DNA from: Arthrobacter sp. 131MFCol6.1
Lineage (GTDB): Bacteria > Actinomycetota > Actinomycetes > Actinomycetales > Micrococcaceae
Reading direction: 5' to 3'
DNA: 37,489 nucleotides
Assembly (NCBI RefSeq): GCF_000374925.1
Contig: NZ_KB895560.1
Location: 1-37,489, forward strand
A program made the translations under genes and the position numbers. Under the pieces are notes generated by a model that was not told where the DNA came from, searched no databases, and saw only the letters and a list, made by a program, of their open reading frames with translations. Position 1 is the first letter of the stretch. Every line of letters begins with the position of its first letter. This document shows, piece by piece, positions 1-6,298 of the stretch.

Positions 1-2
1 AG

Positions 3-272
3 GCCATCGTCGCCTTCGTGATCCTGCGCGGCGACGCCGTGGACACCGGCGACGCCATCGTCCAGGAACTCCGCAACCACGTCGGCAAGGAAATCGGCCC
101 GATCGCCAAACCCAAAACCATCCTCGTGGTCCCCGAACTGCCCAAGACCCGGTCCGGCAAAATCATGCGCCGCCTGCTCAAAGACGTCGCCGAAGGCCGC
201 GAAGTGGGCGACGCGACCACCCTGGCCGACAACACAGTCATGGCCCAGATCGCCCAATCCCTGAAGAAATAA
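3..272 (+). CDS. acs: Acetyl-CoA synthetase, C-terminal end (5' cut by window)
   Basis: Last 89 residues of an AMP-forming acetate-CoA ligase, which activates acetate with ATP and CoA to acetyl-CoA in the cytoplasm. The reading frame is open from the window edge, so the gene starts outside it. The call rests on the C-terminal lid-domain motif PKTRSGKIMRR (about residues 47-57 of the visible part). Its lysine is the conserved catalytic residue that protein acetyltransferases modify in the Acs family. The preceding VPELPKTRSGK context and the short tail after the motif are typical of Acs. A propionyl-CoA synthetase or another acyl-CoA ligase shares this motif and cannot be fully excluded from this fragment. 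A GC-rich hairpin follows at 303-336. Confidence 0.85.
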   Translation, partial: AIVAFVILRGDAVDTGDAIVQELRNHVGKEIGPIAKPKTILVVPELPKTRSGKIMRRLLKDVAEGREVGDATTLADNTVMAQIAQSLKK

Positions 273-302
273 CCCGCGCAACACCGCGTACGATCCGACG
301 CC

Positions 303-336
303 GACGGCGCCGCCCACCCCGGTGGACGGCGCCGTC
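303..336 (+). terminator. GC-rich hairpin after acs
   Basis: GACGGCGCCG (303-312) pairs perfectly with CGGCGCCGTC (327-336), and CCAC/GTGG pairing continues inside the stem. It lies 31 bp after the acs stop codon. There is no clear T-run, so it could be a weak or Rho-assisted terminator. Confidence 0.45.
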
Positions 337-433
337 GTCGGCGCTGGTCCTGTCGGTCGCCGCGGCGGCGGGCAACCGGCCCAGCGGTGAACGCGTGGCA
401 GTAACGAACAGCGCGCGCGGGCCGCGGGAGGGA

Positions 434-447
434 TAGATTTGCAGACA
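434..447 (+). promoter_or_regulatory. Candidate -10 box for leaderless aroQ
   Basis: TAGATT at 434-439 ends 7 nt before the aroQ ATG. A purine-rich GGAGGG is present, but about 15 nt away, which is too far for a normal ribosome site. The spacing fits transcription starting at the A of the start codon, as is common in actinobacteria. Confidence 0.45.
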
Positions 448-923
448 TGACAGAAGCCACCCCCGCCAGCGGCGCAGGCCGCGGCACCATACTGGTCCTC
501 AACGGACCCAATTTGAACCTGCTCGGCACCCGCGAGCCGGAGAAATACGGGACGGCGACGCTGGCCGACGTCGAGCAGCTCGCCAAAGACGCCGGCGCCG
601 CGCACGGCCTGGACGTCGAGTGCTTCCAGTCCAACCACGAGGGCGCCCTCGTGGACGCCATCCACGCCGCACGCGGGAAGGCGGTGGGAATCGTGCTCAA
701 CGCCGGCGCCTACACGCACACGTCCGTGGCCATCCGGGACGCCATTTCCGCTGTTGCCCTGCCGACGGTCGAGGTGCACATCACCAATGTTCACGCCCGC
801 GAGCCCTTCCGGCACCATTCCTACCTTTCGGACATCAGCAAGGCCGTGATCGCCGGCGCCGGGATCCTGGGCTACCGCTTCGCGGTGGAATACCTCGCCG
901 GGCTGCACGCGGCCGAGGACTGA
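447..923 (+). CDS. aroQ: Type II 3-dehydroquinate dehydratase
   Basis: Converts 3-dehydroquinate to 3-dehydroshikimate, step three of the shikimate pathway; type II enzymes are cytoplasmic dodecamers. The 158-residue protein has the usual length plus a short N-terminal extension. Visible family motifs are LNGPNLNLLGTREPEKYG (catalytic Arg29 and Tyr34), NAGAYTHTS (Asn85 onward) and EVHITN (catalytic His111), followed by the HAREPFRHHS substrate-closing segment. The start was chosen because it lies just before the first conserved strand and has a TANNNT box 7 nt upstream. The next gene (DUF2332) begins 2 nt after the stop, so the two are almost certainly co-transcribed and perhaps translationally coupled. 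No other aro genes are in the window. Confidence 0.95.
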   Translation: MTEATPASGAGRGTILVLNGPNLNLLGTREPEKYGTATLADVEQLAKDAGAAHGLDVECFQSNHEGALVDAIHAARGKAVGIVLNAGAYTHTSVAIRDAISAVALPTVEVHITNVHAREPFRHHSYLSDISKAVIAGAGILGYRFAVEYLAGLHAAED

Positions 924-925
924 GC

Positions 926-2095
926 ATGTCCCCCGTGGAACCCGCGGCGGCGTCGGAAGCGTCCGGGGATCCCGCCGCAGATCCGTCCGGGGATCCCGGA
1001 CCGGCCGCGCAGCCGGCCGCGGGCACGGCGCCGGACACTGCTTCGGACACGGCGCAGTGGTACCGGCACTTCGGCACGACCGACGCGCTTGCTTCCTCCC
1101 CTTGCTATGCCGCGTGGGCCGTGGGGATCGCCGGGGACGCCGAGCTGATCCGGCGGATCGATCAGTGGCCGCACAACAAGCGCCAGCCGCTGCTGATCCT
1201 CGCCGCGGCCCGCTTCCTGGGCGCGCAGGTCAGCCCCTACCCCGACTTCCGGAAATTCCTGGACAGTCACTGGGCCGCGGTCTCGGAAATCGTACTGTCC
1301 CGGTCCACGCAGACGAACGAGGCGGGGCGCTGCGCCACCCTGCTGCCCTCACTCGCGCAGATTTCCGCAATGGAGGGCCGGCCGCTGGCCCTCATCGAGG
1401 TGGGCGCCTCGGCGGGGCTGGCCCTGTTCCCTGACCGCTACGGCTACGAGTTTGTCGACGCTGGGGCCGGCGGACCGGATGAGCCGGGGTCGGGCCTGGC
1501 GGCGGACGCAAGGACGACGCGGCTGGTTCCGGATGGCGCTCAGCCTGGCACGTTTCCGGTCCTGCGCTGCGTCACCTCGGGCCCGGTGCCGCTGCCGGCG
1601 GAAATTCCCCGGGTGGTTTGGCGTGCCGGGATCGACCTCAACCCCCTGGACGTGCGCAACCCGGACGACGTCGCCTGGCTCGAAGCCCTCGTCTGGCCGG
1701 AGCAGGAGTTCCGGCTTGAGCGGCTGCGCCAGGCGATCGCCATTGCAAGGGAACGGCCGCCGCTGCTGGTGGCCGGCGACCTCAACGAAAAACTTGTGGC
1801 CCTCGCCGAGCGCGCCCCGGCCGACGCCGTCCTAGTGGTGTTCCACAGCGCCGTCATGGCGTACCTGGATGCCGGCGGCCGCGCCCGATTCCGGCGCACC
1901 ATGGCGGATCTTGCCGCGGAGCGGGGCTGCCATTGGCTCTCGAACGAAGGCCACATGGTGGTTGCGCAGGCGGACGGCTCCAGTGTGGTCCCGGAAATGG
2001 ATGACGCCCGGCTCCGCGGCCGGTTCCTGCTGCTGCAGGACGGCCAGCCGGCGGCCATCACGGGCCCGCACGGGCAGAGCCTGGAGTGGCTTTAG
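926..2095 (+). CDS. DUF2332 family protein
   Basis: A 389-residue protein of the DUF2332 family, found widely in actinobacteria and of unknown biochemical function. The first 45 or so residues are low-complexity Pro/Ala/Asp/Ser and look disordered. The folded part begins near WYRHFG. The segment LIEVGASAGL (about residues 155-164) resembles glycine-rich motif I of SAM-dependent methyltransferases, and VVFHSAVMAYL could be the motif IV region. A methyltransferase-like fold is therefore plausible, but this is inference. The ATG at 926 was chosen because it sits 2 nt after aroQ; the frame also stays open upstream inside aroQ. The coupling to aroQ suggests one transcript rather than a shared pathway. 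Confidence 0.8.
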   Translation: MSPVEPAAASEASGDPAADPSGDPGPAAQPAAGTAPDTASDTAQWYRHFGTTDALASSPCYAAWAVGIAGDAELIRRIDQWPHNKRQPLLILAAARFLGAQVSPYPDFRKFLDSHWAAVSEIVLSRSTQTNEAGRCATLLPSLAQISAMEGRPLALIEVGASAGLALFPDRYGYEFVDAGAGGPDEPGSGLAADARTTRLVPDGAQPGTFPVLRCVTSGPVPLPAEIPRVVWRAGIDLNPLDVRNPDDVAWLEALVWPEQEFRLERLRQAIAIARERPPLLVAGDLNEKLVALAERAPADAVLVVFHSAVMAYLDAGGRARFRRTMADLAAERGCHWLSNEGHMVVAQADGSSVVPEMDDARLRGRFLLLQDGQPAAITGPHGQSLEWL

Positions 2096-2126
2096 CCTGA
2101 GTGCGCCAGCCAGAGTGGCGGCCCGG

Positions 2127-3311
2127 CTACTTCTTGATGCACTGTCCGGACGAGACGGCGCTGCCCAGACCCGGCGCCTGGGACGCCACGGGGCTCAGGT
2201 CATTCATGGTGATCGCAAATCCGAGCGAGGACTCGGTTGTGGCCTTGGCGAAGACCACCCCGGCCACTTGCCCGTCCATGGTCAGGAGCGGGCCCCCGGA
2301 GTTGCCCGGCTGCACGTCGCCCGCGAGCCGGTAGACGTCCTCGGGCGACGCATTTTTGCCATAGATGTCCGGGACCAGCACCGTGGCGATGTCCTGGACT
2401 GTGGCCGGTTTGGACTGGAAGGGCCCGCCGTGCGGATATCCGGCGAAGGCCGCGGCGCTGCCGGACGGCAGGTCAGCGGCCAGCGCGAGGGGTTCCGAGC
2501 GCAGGCCGTCTACCGCCACGACGGCGAGGTCGTGCTGGGCGTCAAAGTACACCACGCGCCCAGGCAGTGCGCGGCCGCCGGGCGTCTCCACCACCGGTTC
2601 GTCGACCCCGGCGACCACATGGGCGTTGGTCACCACCCGCCCGGGGGCGACCACGAAGCCTGTTCCCGTCTGGTTTTGGCCGCACTGGTAGGCGGTTCCG
2701 GCGATCTTGAGCACTGACGCGGCGGCCTTGTTCAGCGCCGGCGTGTCCGTGCTGGTGTCCGGAACGGCAACGGGCTGGCTCTGGCCGAAGCCGTCCAGCA
2801 GGGTGGGGATGCCCTCGCCGATCACGGCGGAGCGCAGCTGGGCCATCGATGCCTTGACCGGCATCGGCGTCACGCCGTCGATGAACCTGATGACTTTGGA
2901 TTCTGCGAGCTGCTGGGATACGAAGGGCACGCCCAGGGCCCCGATGCTGAACGCCAGCATCGACATCACGAGGGCCGACACCACCACGTTCACGCCTCCG
3001 CCCACGAGGCGGTCCGCCGCCCGCAGGGGGCTGAAGGGGACCACGCTGCGGATCCGCCGCCCGATCATGGTGCCAAGGCCGTTGCCCACGATCATCAGAA
3101 GGACCGCGGTGGCAACGATGGCGGTCAGGCGCCAGCCGCTGTCCTCCACGAGGCCGCTGACGATGGGAACGGAGACGAATGCAGCGACGGCGCCTGCCGC
3201 GAATCCCGCGATGCCTCCGAGCGTCACGAGGAAGCCGTTGCGAAGGCCGTGGATCAGGTAGGACAAGAGCGCCACAACCAACACCAGGTCCAAAATGGTC
3301 AAGCCAAACAC
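2127..3311 (-). CDS. marP: MarP-like membrane-anchored serine protease
   Basis: Trypsin-like protease with an N-terminal CvpA-type membrane domain. In Mycobacterium tuberculosis, MarP (Rv3671c) acts in the periplasm and is needed for acid and oxidative stress resistance. The 394 residues match MarP's length. Four hydrophobic segments lie within residues 5-125, followed by a linker and a chymotrypsin-fold domain. The catalytic triad is His231 (TNAHVV), Asp261 (QHDLAVV) and Ser338 (GNSGGP). Cys210 and Cys391 sit where MarP forms its activity-controlling disulfide. The start is GTG at 3311, with GGAG 7 nt before it and a TAGAAT box at 3341-3346 on the minus strand. It is divergent from crp. The substrate here is unknown; in mycobacteria the cell-wall hydrolase RipA is one target. 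Confidence 0.9.
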   Translation of the reverse strand: MFGLTILDLVLVVALLSYLIHGLRNGFLVTLGGIAGFAAGAVAAFVSVPIVSGLVEDSGWRLTAIVATAVLLMIVGNGLGTMIGRRIRSVVPFSPLRAADRLVGGGVNVVVSALVMSMLAFSIGALGVPFVSQQLAESKVIRFIDGVTPMPVKASMAQLRSAVIGEGIPTLLDGFGQSQPVAVPDTSTDTPALNKAAASVLKIAGTAYQCGQNQTGTGFVVAPGRVVTNAHVVAGVDEPVVETPGGRALPGRVVYFDAQHDLAVVAVDGLRSEPLALAADLPSGSAAAFAGYPHGGPFQSKPATVQDIATVLVPDIYGKNASPEDVYRLAGDVQPGNSGGPLLTMDGQVAGVVFAKATTESSLGFAITMNDLSPVASQAPGLGSAVSSGQCIKK

Positions 3312-3526
3312 CGGGGCTCCTCACAGACAGTTCAGCGACGATTCTACCGGTGTAAGCTGAACGTTTGCCGACCGGCCGCCAGCCTGCACAGGGATCTGCG
3401 CGGACTTCCCGAGCCGTGCGCTTTCGGCCCCTTCGGGCGTTTCCGTGCCAACTACGTCACAGAAGCTCCAAAATTCTGAAAGAATGGCTGAAGCGCCCCA
3501 GCCGACACAGCTAGTCAGGAGATTTC

Positions 3527-4204
3527 ATGGATATCGAGGTATTGCGCCGCGCACCCCTTTTCGCCACGCTCGACGACGAGGCGTTCCGTCTGCTGACGGA
3601 CGAACTTACCGAGGTGGACCTTTCACGCGGTGCCTCGGTATTCCGGGAAGGCGATCAGGGTGACCAGCTTTACTTCATTGTCTCCGGCAAGGTGAAGCTC
3701 GGCCGCACGTCGCCGGACGGCCGCGAATCGCTGCTGGCCATCCTGGGCCCGGGCGAACTTTTCGGCGAAATGGCGCTCTTCGATCCCAGCCCGCGCACGG
3801 CCACGGCAACTGCCGTTTCCGAGACGCGTCTCGCCGGCCTGAAGAACGAGAGCCTCAATGCGCTGCTGCGCACCCGCCCCGAGGTTTCGGCCCAGCTGCT
3901 GCAGGCCTTGGCACGCCGCCTGCGCCGCACGAACGACTCCCTCTCCGACCTCGTCTTCTCCGACGTGCCGGGCCGTGTGGCCAAGGCGCTGCTGGACCTG
4001 GCCGACCGCTTCGGCCGTCCGGCGACCGACGGTGTTCTGGTCGCCCACGAACTGACGCAGGAAGAGCTCGCCCAACTGGTCGGCGCCTCCCGTGAAACGG
4101 TCAACAAGGCTCTGGCTGAGTTCGTGCAGCGCGGCTGGCTGCGCCTGGAAGCGCGGGCCGTCGTCATCCTTGACATGCAGCGCTTGCGCCAGCGTTCCCG
4201 CTAG
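3527..4204 (+). CDS. crp: Crp/Fnr-type transcriptional regulator (Crp/GlxR)
   Basis: A 225-residue cAMP-binding global regulator, orthologous in type and position to actinobacterial Crp (Rv3676 in M. tuberculosis, GlxR in Corynebacterium). The N-terminal cyclic-nucleotide domain (about 10-120) includes the phosphate-binding cassette GELFGEMALFDPSPRTATA with Glu81, Arg90 and Thr91. A long dimerisation helix follows at about 115-140. The C-terminal winged helix carries LTQEELAQLVGASRETVNKAL (about 176-196), with the recognition helix at SRETVNKAL. The ribosome site CAGGAG lies 6 nt before the ATG. A terminator follows at 4226-4255. Known Crp/GlxR proteins bind TGTGA-N6-TCACA. A perfect copy lies at 32725-32740 and a one-mismatch copy at 10056-10071, so both downstream operons may be its targets. 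Confidence 0.93.
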   Translation: MDIEVLRRAPLFATLDDEAFRLLTDELTEVDLSRGASVFREGDQGDQLYFIVSGKVKLGRTSPDGRESLLAILGPGELFGEMALFDPSPRTATATAVSETRLAGLKNESLNALLRTRPEVSAQLLQALARRLRRTNDSLSDLVFSDVPGRVAKALLDLADRFGRPATDGVLVAHELTQEELAQLVGASRETVNKALAEFVQRGWLRLEARAVVILDMQRLRQRSR

Positions 4205-4225
4205 GGATCCCCAGCAGCAACCACG

Positions 4226-4255
4226 AAGGCCGGCCCCGGAAACGGGACCGGCCTT
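4226..4255 (+). terminator. Terminator after crp
   Basis: An AAGGCCGG left arm and a CCGGCCTT right arm, with a GC-rich inner stem around the central GAAAC, form a strong hairpin 21 bp after the crp stop. It ends in CTT rather than a long T-run. Confidence 0.7.
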
Positions 4256-4294
4256 CTGCCGTTAAGTGTTGGCGGTCCCGGCTGGTTGTCCGCG

Positions 4295-4495
4295 GGACAT
4301 GTCCAGTGCTGAGGAACAGGGCGGGGCATGTCCCGGGCCGGCACGCGCCAATACGGGACATCTCCAACCCCGGCCGCGAGGACTGGACATAATGCCACTA
4401 TGTCCACGGGCCAGGGCCAACGGAGGGCATGTCCCGGGCCGGCGCGCGGCAAAAAGGGACATGTCCAGTGCTGAGGAACAGGGCGGGGCATGTCC
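4295..4495. repeat. Symmetric GGRCATGYCC palindrome array 1
   Basis: Six copies of a 10-bp palindrome (GGACATGTCC/GGGCATGTCC, one degraded to GGACATCTCC) start at 4295, 4324, 4356, 4425, 4457 and 4486. A 21-bp split version, GGACA-N11-TGTCC, sits in the exact middle at 4385-4405. Gaps from left to right are 19, 22, 19, [split element], 19, 22, 19, so the array is symmetric about position 4395. A 40-bp direct repeat (4294-4333 and 4456-4495) forms its two ends. It fills the gap between the convergent crp and NUDIX genes. The remainder of 4205-4584 holds only the crp terminator. Confidence 0.9.
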
Positions 4496-4584
4496 AGGGA
4501 AACGCCCGCGCTCCCCGCCCAAGCCAAGCCCCAACAGGGCGCCAGCCCGAAGCCCTGGCCTCGGTGGCGTCGGCGCTCCGCGGC

Positions 4585-5496
4585 CTAGCGTTCCCGCTGC
4601 GGTTCGCCGGCGATCGTTTTGGCTGCTTCGACTTCGAGCATGAGCCGGCCGTCTTCCTCGACGAGCTTCGGCTGGTAGACGTGGGCCTTGCGCTTGTAGC
4701 TGAGGTAGGCGATGCAGCCGTTGGCCTTGGCCATCTTCTCGAGCATGATCTCTGAGCCGGGGACCAGGAGTTCGCCCAGGGTCCGGCCGACGGTGTTCTC
4801 CTGCCCCACCTCGTCACCCAGCACGGTGGTGTCCCGCTCGAGCACCACCTTCCGGACACACACCCAGCGGCCCCAGACGCCCTTGCTGGCCAGCAGCGAG
4901 GGCTGCTGGTTCACGGGCACCGTCGCGGCGAAGTACCGGGTGTTGAACCGGCGGTGCGCGAAATCGGGGCTCAGCCAGTTCACCAGGGGTTTGAGCAGGT
5001 CGGTGCGCAGCGAGAGCCCGCGCTTGGCAAGCAGGTCGGTGAAGGATTTCTCCTGCTCGGCCACGGCTTCGCGGGCGCGCATCCATTCGGCACTGGAGGT
5101 CAGCTCCACCGTGGTGGACAGGTCGGGGCCGGCCAGCAGGATGCCGGTCTCCTCAAACAGTTCACGGATGGCACCGATGACGTGCCGGCGCGCCAACCCG
5201 ACGTCGGACGTCCCCATCTGCTCGGCCCAGTGCTGGGGTGAGGGGCCCAGCCAGCCGACGGCGTCGTCGTCGGAGGCTTCCAGCGATCCGCCGGGGAAGG
5301 CGAGGACACCGAGCGGGGAGGATCCCGTCCGGTAGCCGAGCCAGGTCTCCAGGCCCGTGGGCGAATCCCGCAGGAGGATTACCGAGGAGGCAAAACGGGG
5401 CGCGCGGGGCGTCCGCTCACCGTGTTCAATCCAGCTGCGCGCTGCCCCCTCAAGGTCTGGGGGCAGGACGAACAGGCGGCGTTCTAACTGAGGCAA
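4585..5496 (-). CDS. NUDIX hydrolase (NUDT19-like, split Nudix box)
   Basis: A 303-residue Nudix-fold enzyme that would cleave a nucleoside-diphosphate-linked substrate. The Nudix box is present but interrupted: the glycine start FPGGSLEASD (about residues 67-76) is followed by about 30 extra residues before AIRELFEETGILL (about 108-120), which supplies the RE and EE metal ligands. Such an insertion is typical of the NUDT19/acyl-CoA diphosphatase group, so CoA or acyl-CoA is a reasonable but unproven substrate. The start is uncertain: TTG at 5496 gives a full N-terminus and lies 16 nt downstream of the ridA stop, suggesting coupling. It is the last gene of a minus-strand run with DUF4177 and ridA. 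In M. tuberculosis a Nudix gene (Rv3672c) also lies in the marP-crp neighbourhood. Confidence 0.75.
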   Translation of the reverse strand: MPQLERRLFVLPPDLEGAARSWIEHGERTPRAPRFASSVILLRDSPTGLETWLGYRTGSSPLGVLAFPGGSLEASDDDAVGWLGPSPQHWAEQMGTSDVGLARRHVIGAIRELFEETGILLAGPDLSTTVELTSSAEWMRAREAVAEQEKSFTDLLAKRGLSLRTDLLKPLVNWLSPDFAHRRFNTRYFAATVPVNQQPSLLASKGVWGRWVCVRKVVLERDTTVLGDEVGQENTVGRTLGELLVPGSEIMLEKMAKANGCIAYLSYKRKAHVYQPKLVEEDGRLMLEVEAAKTIAGEPQRER

Positions 5497-5512
5497 CGAA
5501 GTAACCGGTCTA

Positions 5513-6103
5513 CTAGGCGAATTCAGCGATCAATTCGACTTCGACGGGCGAGTCGAGTGGCAGGACCGAAACGCCGACGGCGGAACGCGCGTGCTGGCCG
5601 GCGTCGCCGAGGACCTGGCCCAGCAGCTCCGAGGCGCCGTTGATGACACCGGGCTGCCCGGTGAAGGAAGGGTCGGAGGAAACAAATCCGACAACCTTGA
5701 CGATCCGCGTGATGCGGTCGAGGTCGCCGATCACGCTCTTGACCGCAGCCAGGGCGTTGACGGCGCAGACGGCAGCGTAGGCCTTCGCGTCTTCCGGGGA
5801 CACCGTCGATTCGTCGGAGGCGCCCGCCGAACCGGTGGAAACCTTTCCGGTGGCCTCGAGCTTGCCGTTGATGAACGGCAGCTGCCCGGAGGTGTAGACG
5901 TGGTTGCCGGAAATCACGGCGGGAACATACGCCGCGACCGGAGCCGCGACGTCGGGGAGCGTCAGGCCCAGCTCCGCCAGACGCTGTTCGACGGCGGACG
6001 ACGCGCCCGCGCCGCCCGTGCGGCTCTCTGCGCCGGCCGTGTTTTCGGAGATGTTTTCCGCGCCGGCCGGCGTGGCCGGAACGGCTTCTGAGGGGGTGCT
6101 CAT
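5513..6103 (-). CDS. RidA family protein with extended N-terminus
   Basis: Member of the RidA/YjgF/Rid family; the best-known members hydrolyse reactive enamine/imine intermediates released by PLP enzymes. The core (about residues 45-196) contains the strand pattern VPAVISGNHVYTSGQLPF, the central AVNALAAVKSVIGDLDRI helix and a late VGVSVLPLDSPVEVELIAEF strand, which form the typical trimer fold. The canonical Rid arginine (R105 in E. coli-type RidA) is not obvious, since the region reads SAVGVSVL. It is therefore probably a Rid subfamily without deaminase activity, similar to M. tuberculosis Rv3678c in this neighbourhood. The first 40 or so residues are low-complexity and may be dispensable. 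The ATG at 6103 lies 2 nt after the DUF4177 stop, so the two are coupled. A later start just before EQRLAELG would give a normal family length. Confidence 0.8.
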   Translation of the reverse strand: MSTPSEAVPATPAGAENISENTAGAESRTGGAGASSAVEQRLAELGLTLPDVAAPVAAYVPAVISGNHVYTSGQLPFINGKLEATGKVSTGSAGASDESTVSPEDAKAYAAVCAVNALAAVKSVIGDLDRITRIVKVVGFVSSDPSFTGQPGVINGASELLGQVLGDAGQHARSAVGVSVLPLDSPVEVELIAEFA

Positions 6104-6105
6104 GG

Positions 6106-6261
6106 CTACTGCTTCTCCCGCTTCAGGTAGGCAACCAGGCCGTTTCCATCGGGTCCCGGAACAACCTGGACGAGCTCCCAGCCGTCCTCGCCCCACTGGT
6201 CCAGGATCTGCTTTGTGGCGTGGATAATGAGCGGAATCGTGGCGTACTCCCATTTGGTCAT
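6106..6261 (-). CDS. Small DUF4177 protein
   Basis: A 51-residue protein starting MTKWEYATIPL, with the WGEDGWELVQVVPG core typical of DUF4177. This is a small conserved family of unknown function with a predicted alpha/beta fold. The start is at 6261 rather than further upstream because the longer frame would overlap the start of ponA, and because TAGGCT (minus strand, 6269-6274) lies 7 nt ahead of this ATG, as expected for a leaderless transcript. It heads a three-gene run DUF4177-ridA-NUDIX with gaps of only 2 and 16 nt. It is divergent from ponA with just 37 bp between the two start codons. The order DUF4177/ridA beside ponA and crp is conserved in other actinobacteria. Confidence 0.8.
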   Translation of the reverse strand: MTKWEYATIPLIIHATKQILDQWGEDGWELVQVVPGPDGNGLVAYLKREKQ

Positions 6262-6268
6262 GACATAA

Positions 6269-6291
6269 AGCCTAGTCGTTGCCGGTAAAGT
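6269..6291. promoter_or_regulatory. Back-to-back leaderless promoters of DUF4177 and ponA
   Basis: The 37 bp between two divergent start codons holds TAGGCT on the minus strand (6269-6274, 7 nt before the DUF4177 ATG) and TAAAGT on the plus strand (6286-6291, 7 nt before the ponA ATG at 6299). Neither gene has a convincing Shine-Dalgarno sequence. Confidence 0.5.
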
Positions 6292-6298
6292 GGAAAAC

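Noticed and set aside
620..925. N-terminal extension of the DUF2332 protein within aroQ
   Set aside because: It is an arginine-rich shadow of aroQ; the ATG at 926 lies 2 nt after the aroQ stop.
3438..3455. Crp autoregulatory site before crp (TGCCA-N6-TCACA)
   Set aside because: Only the right half matches; the left half fits 3 of 5 bases, too weak to claim.
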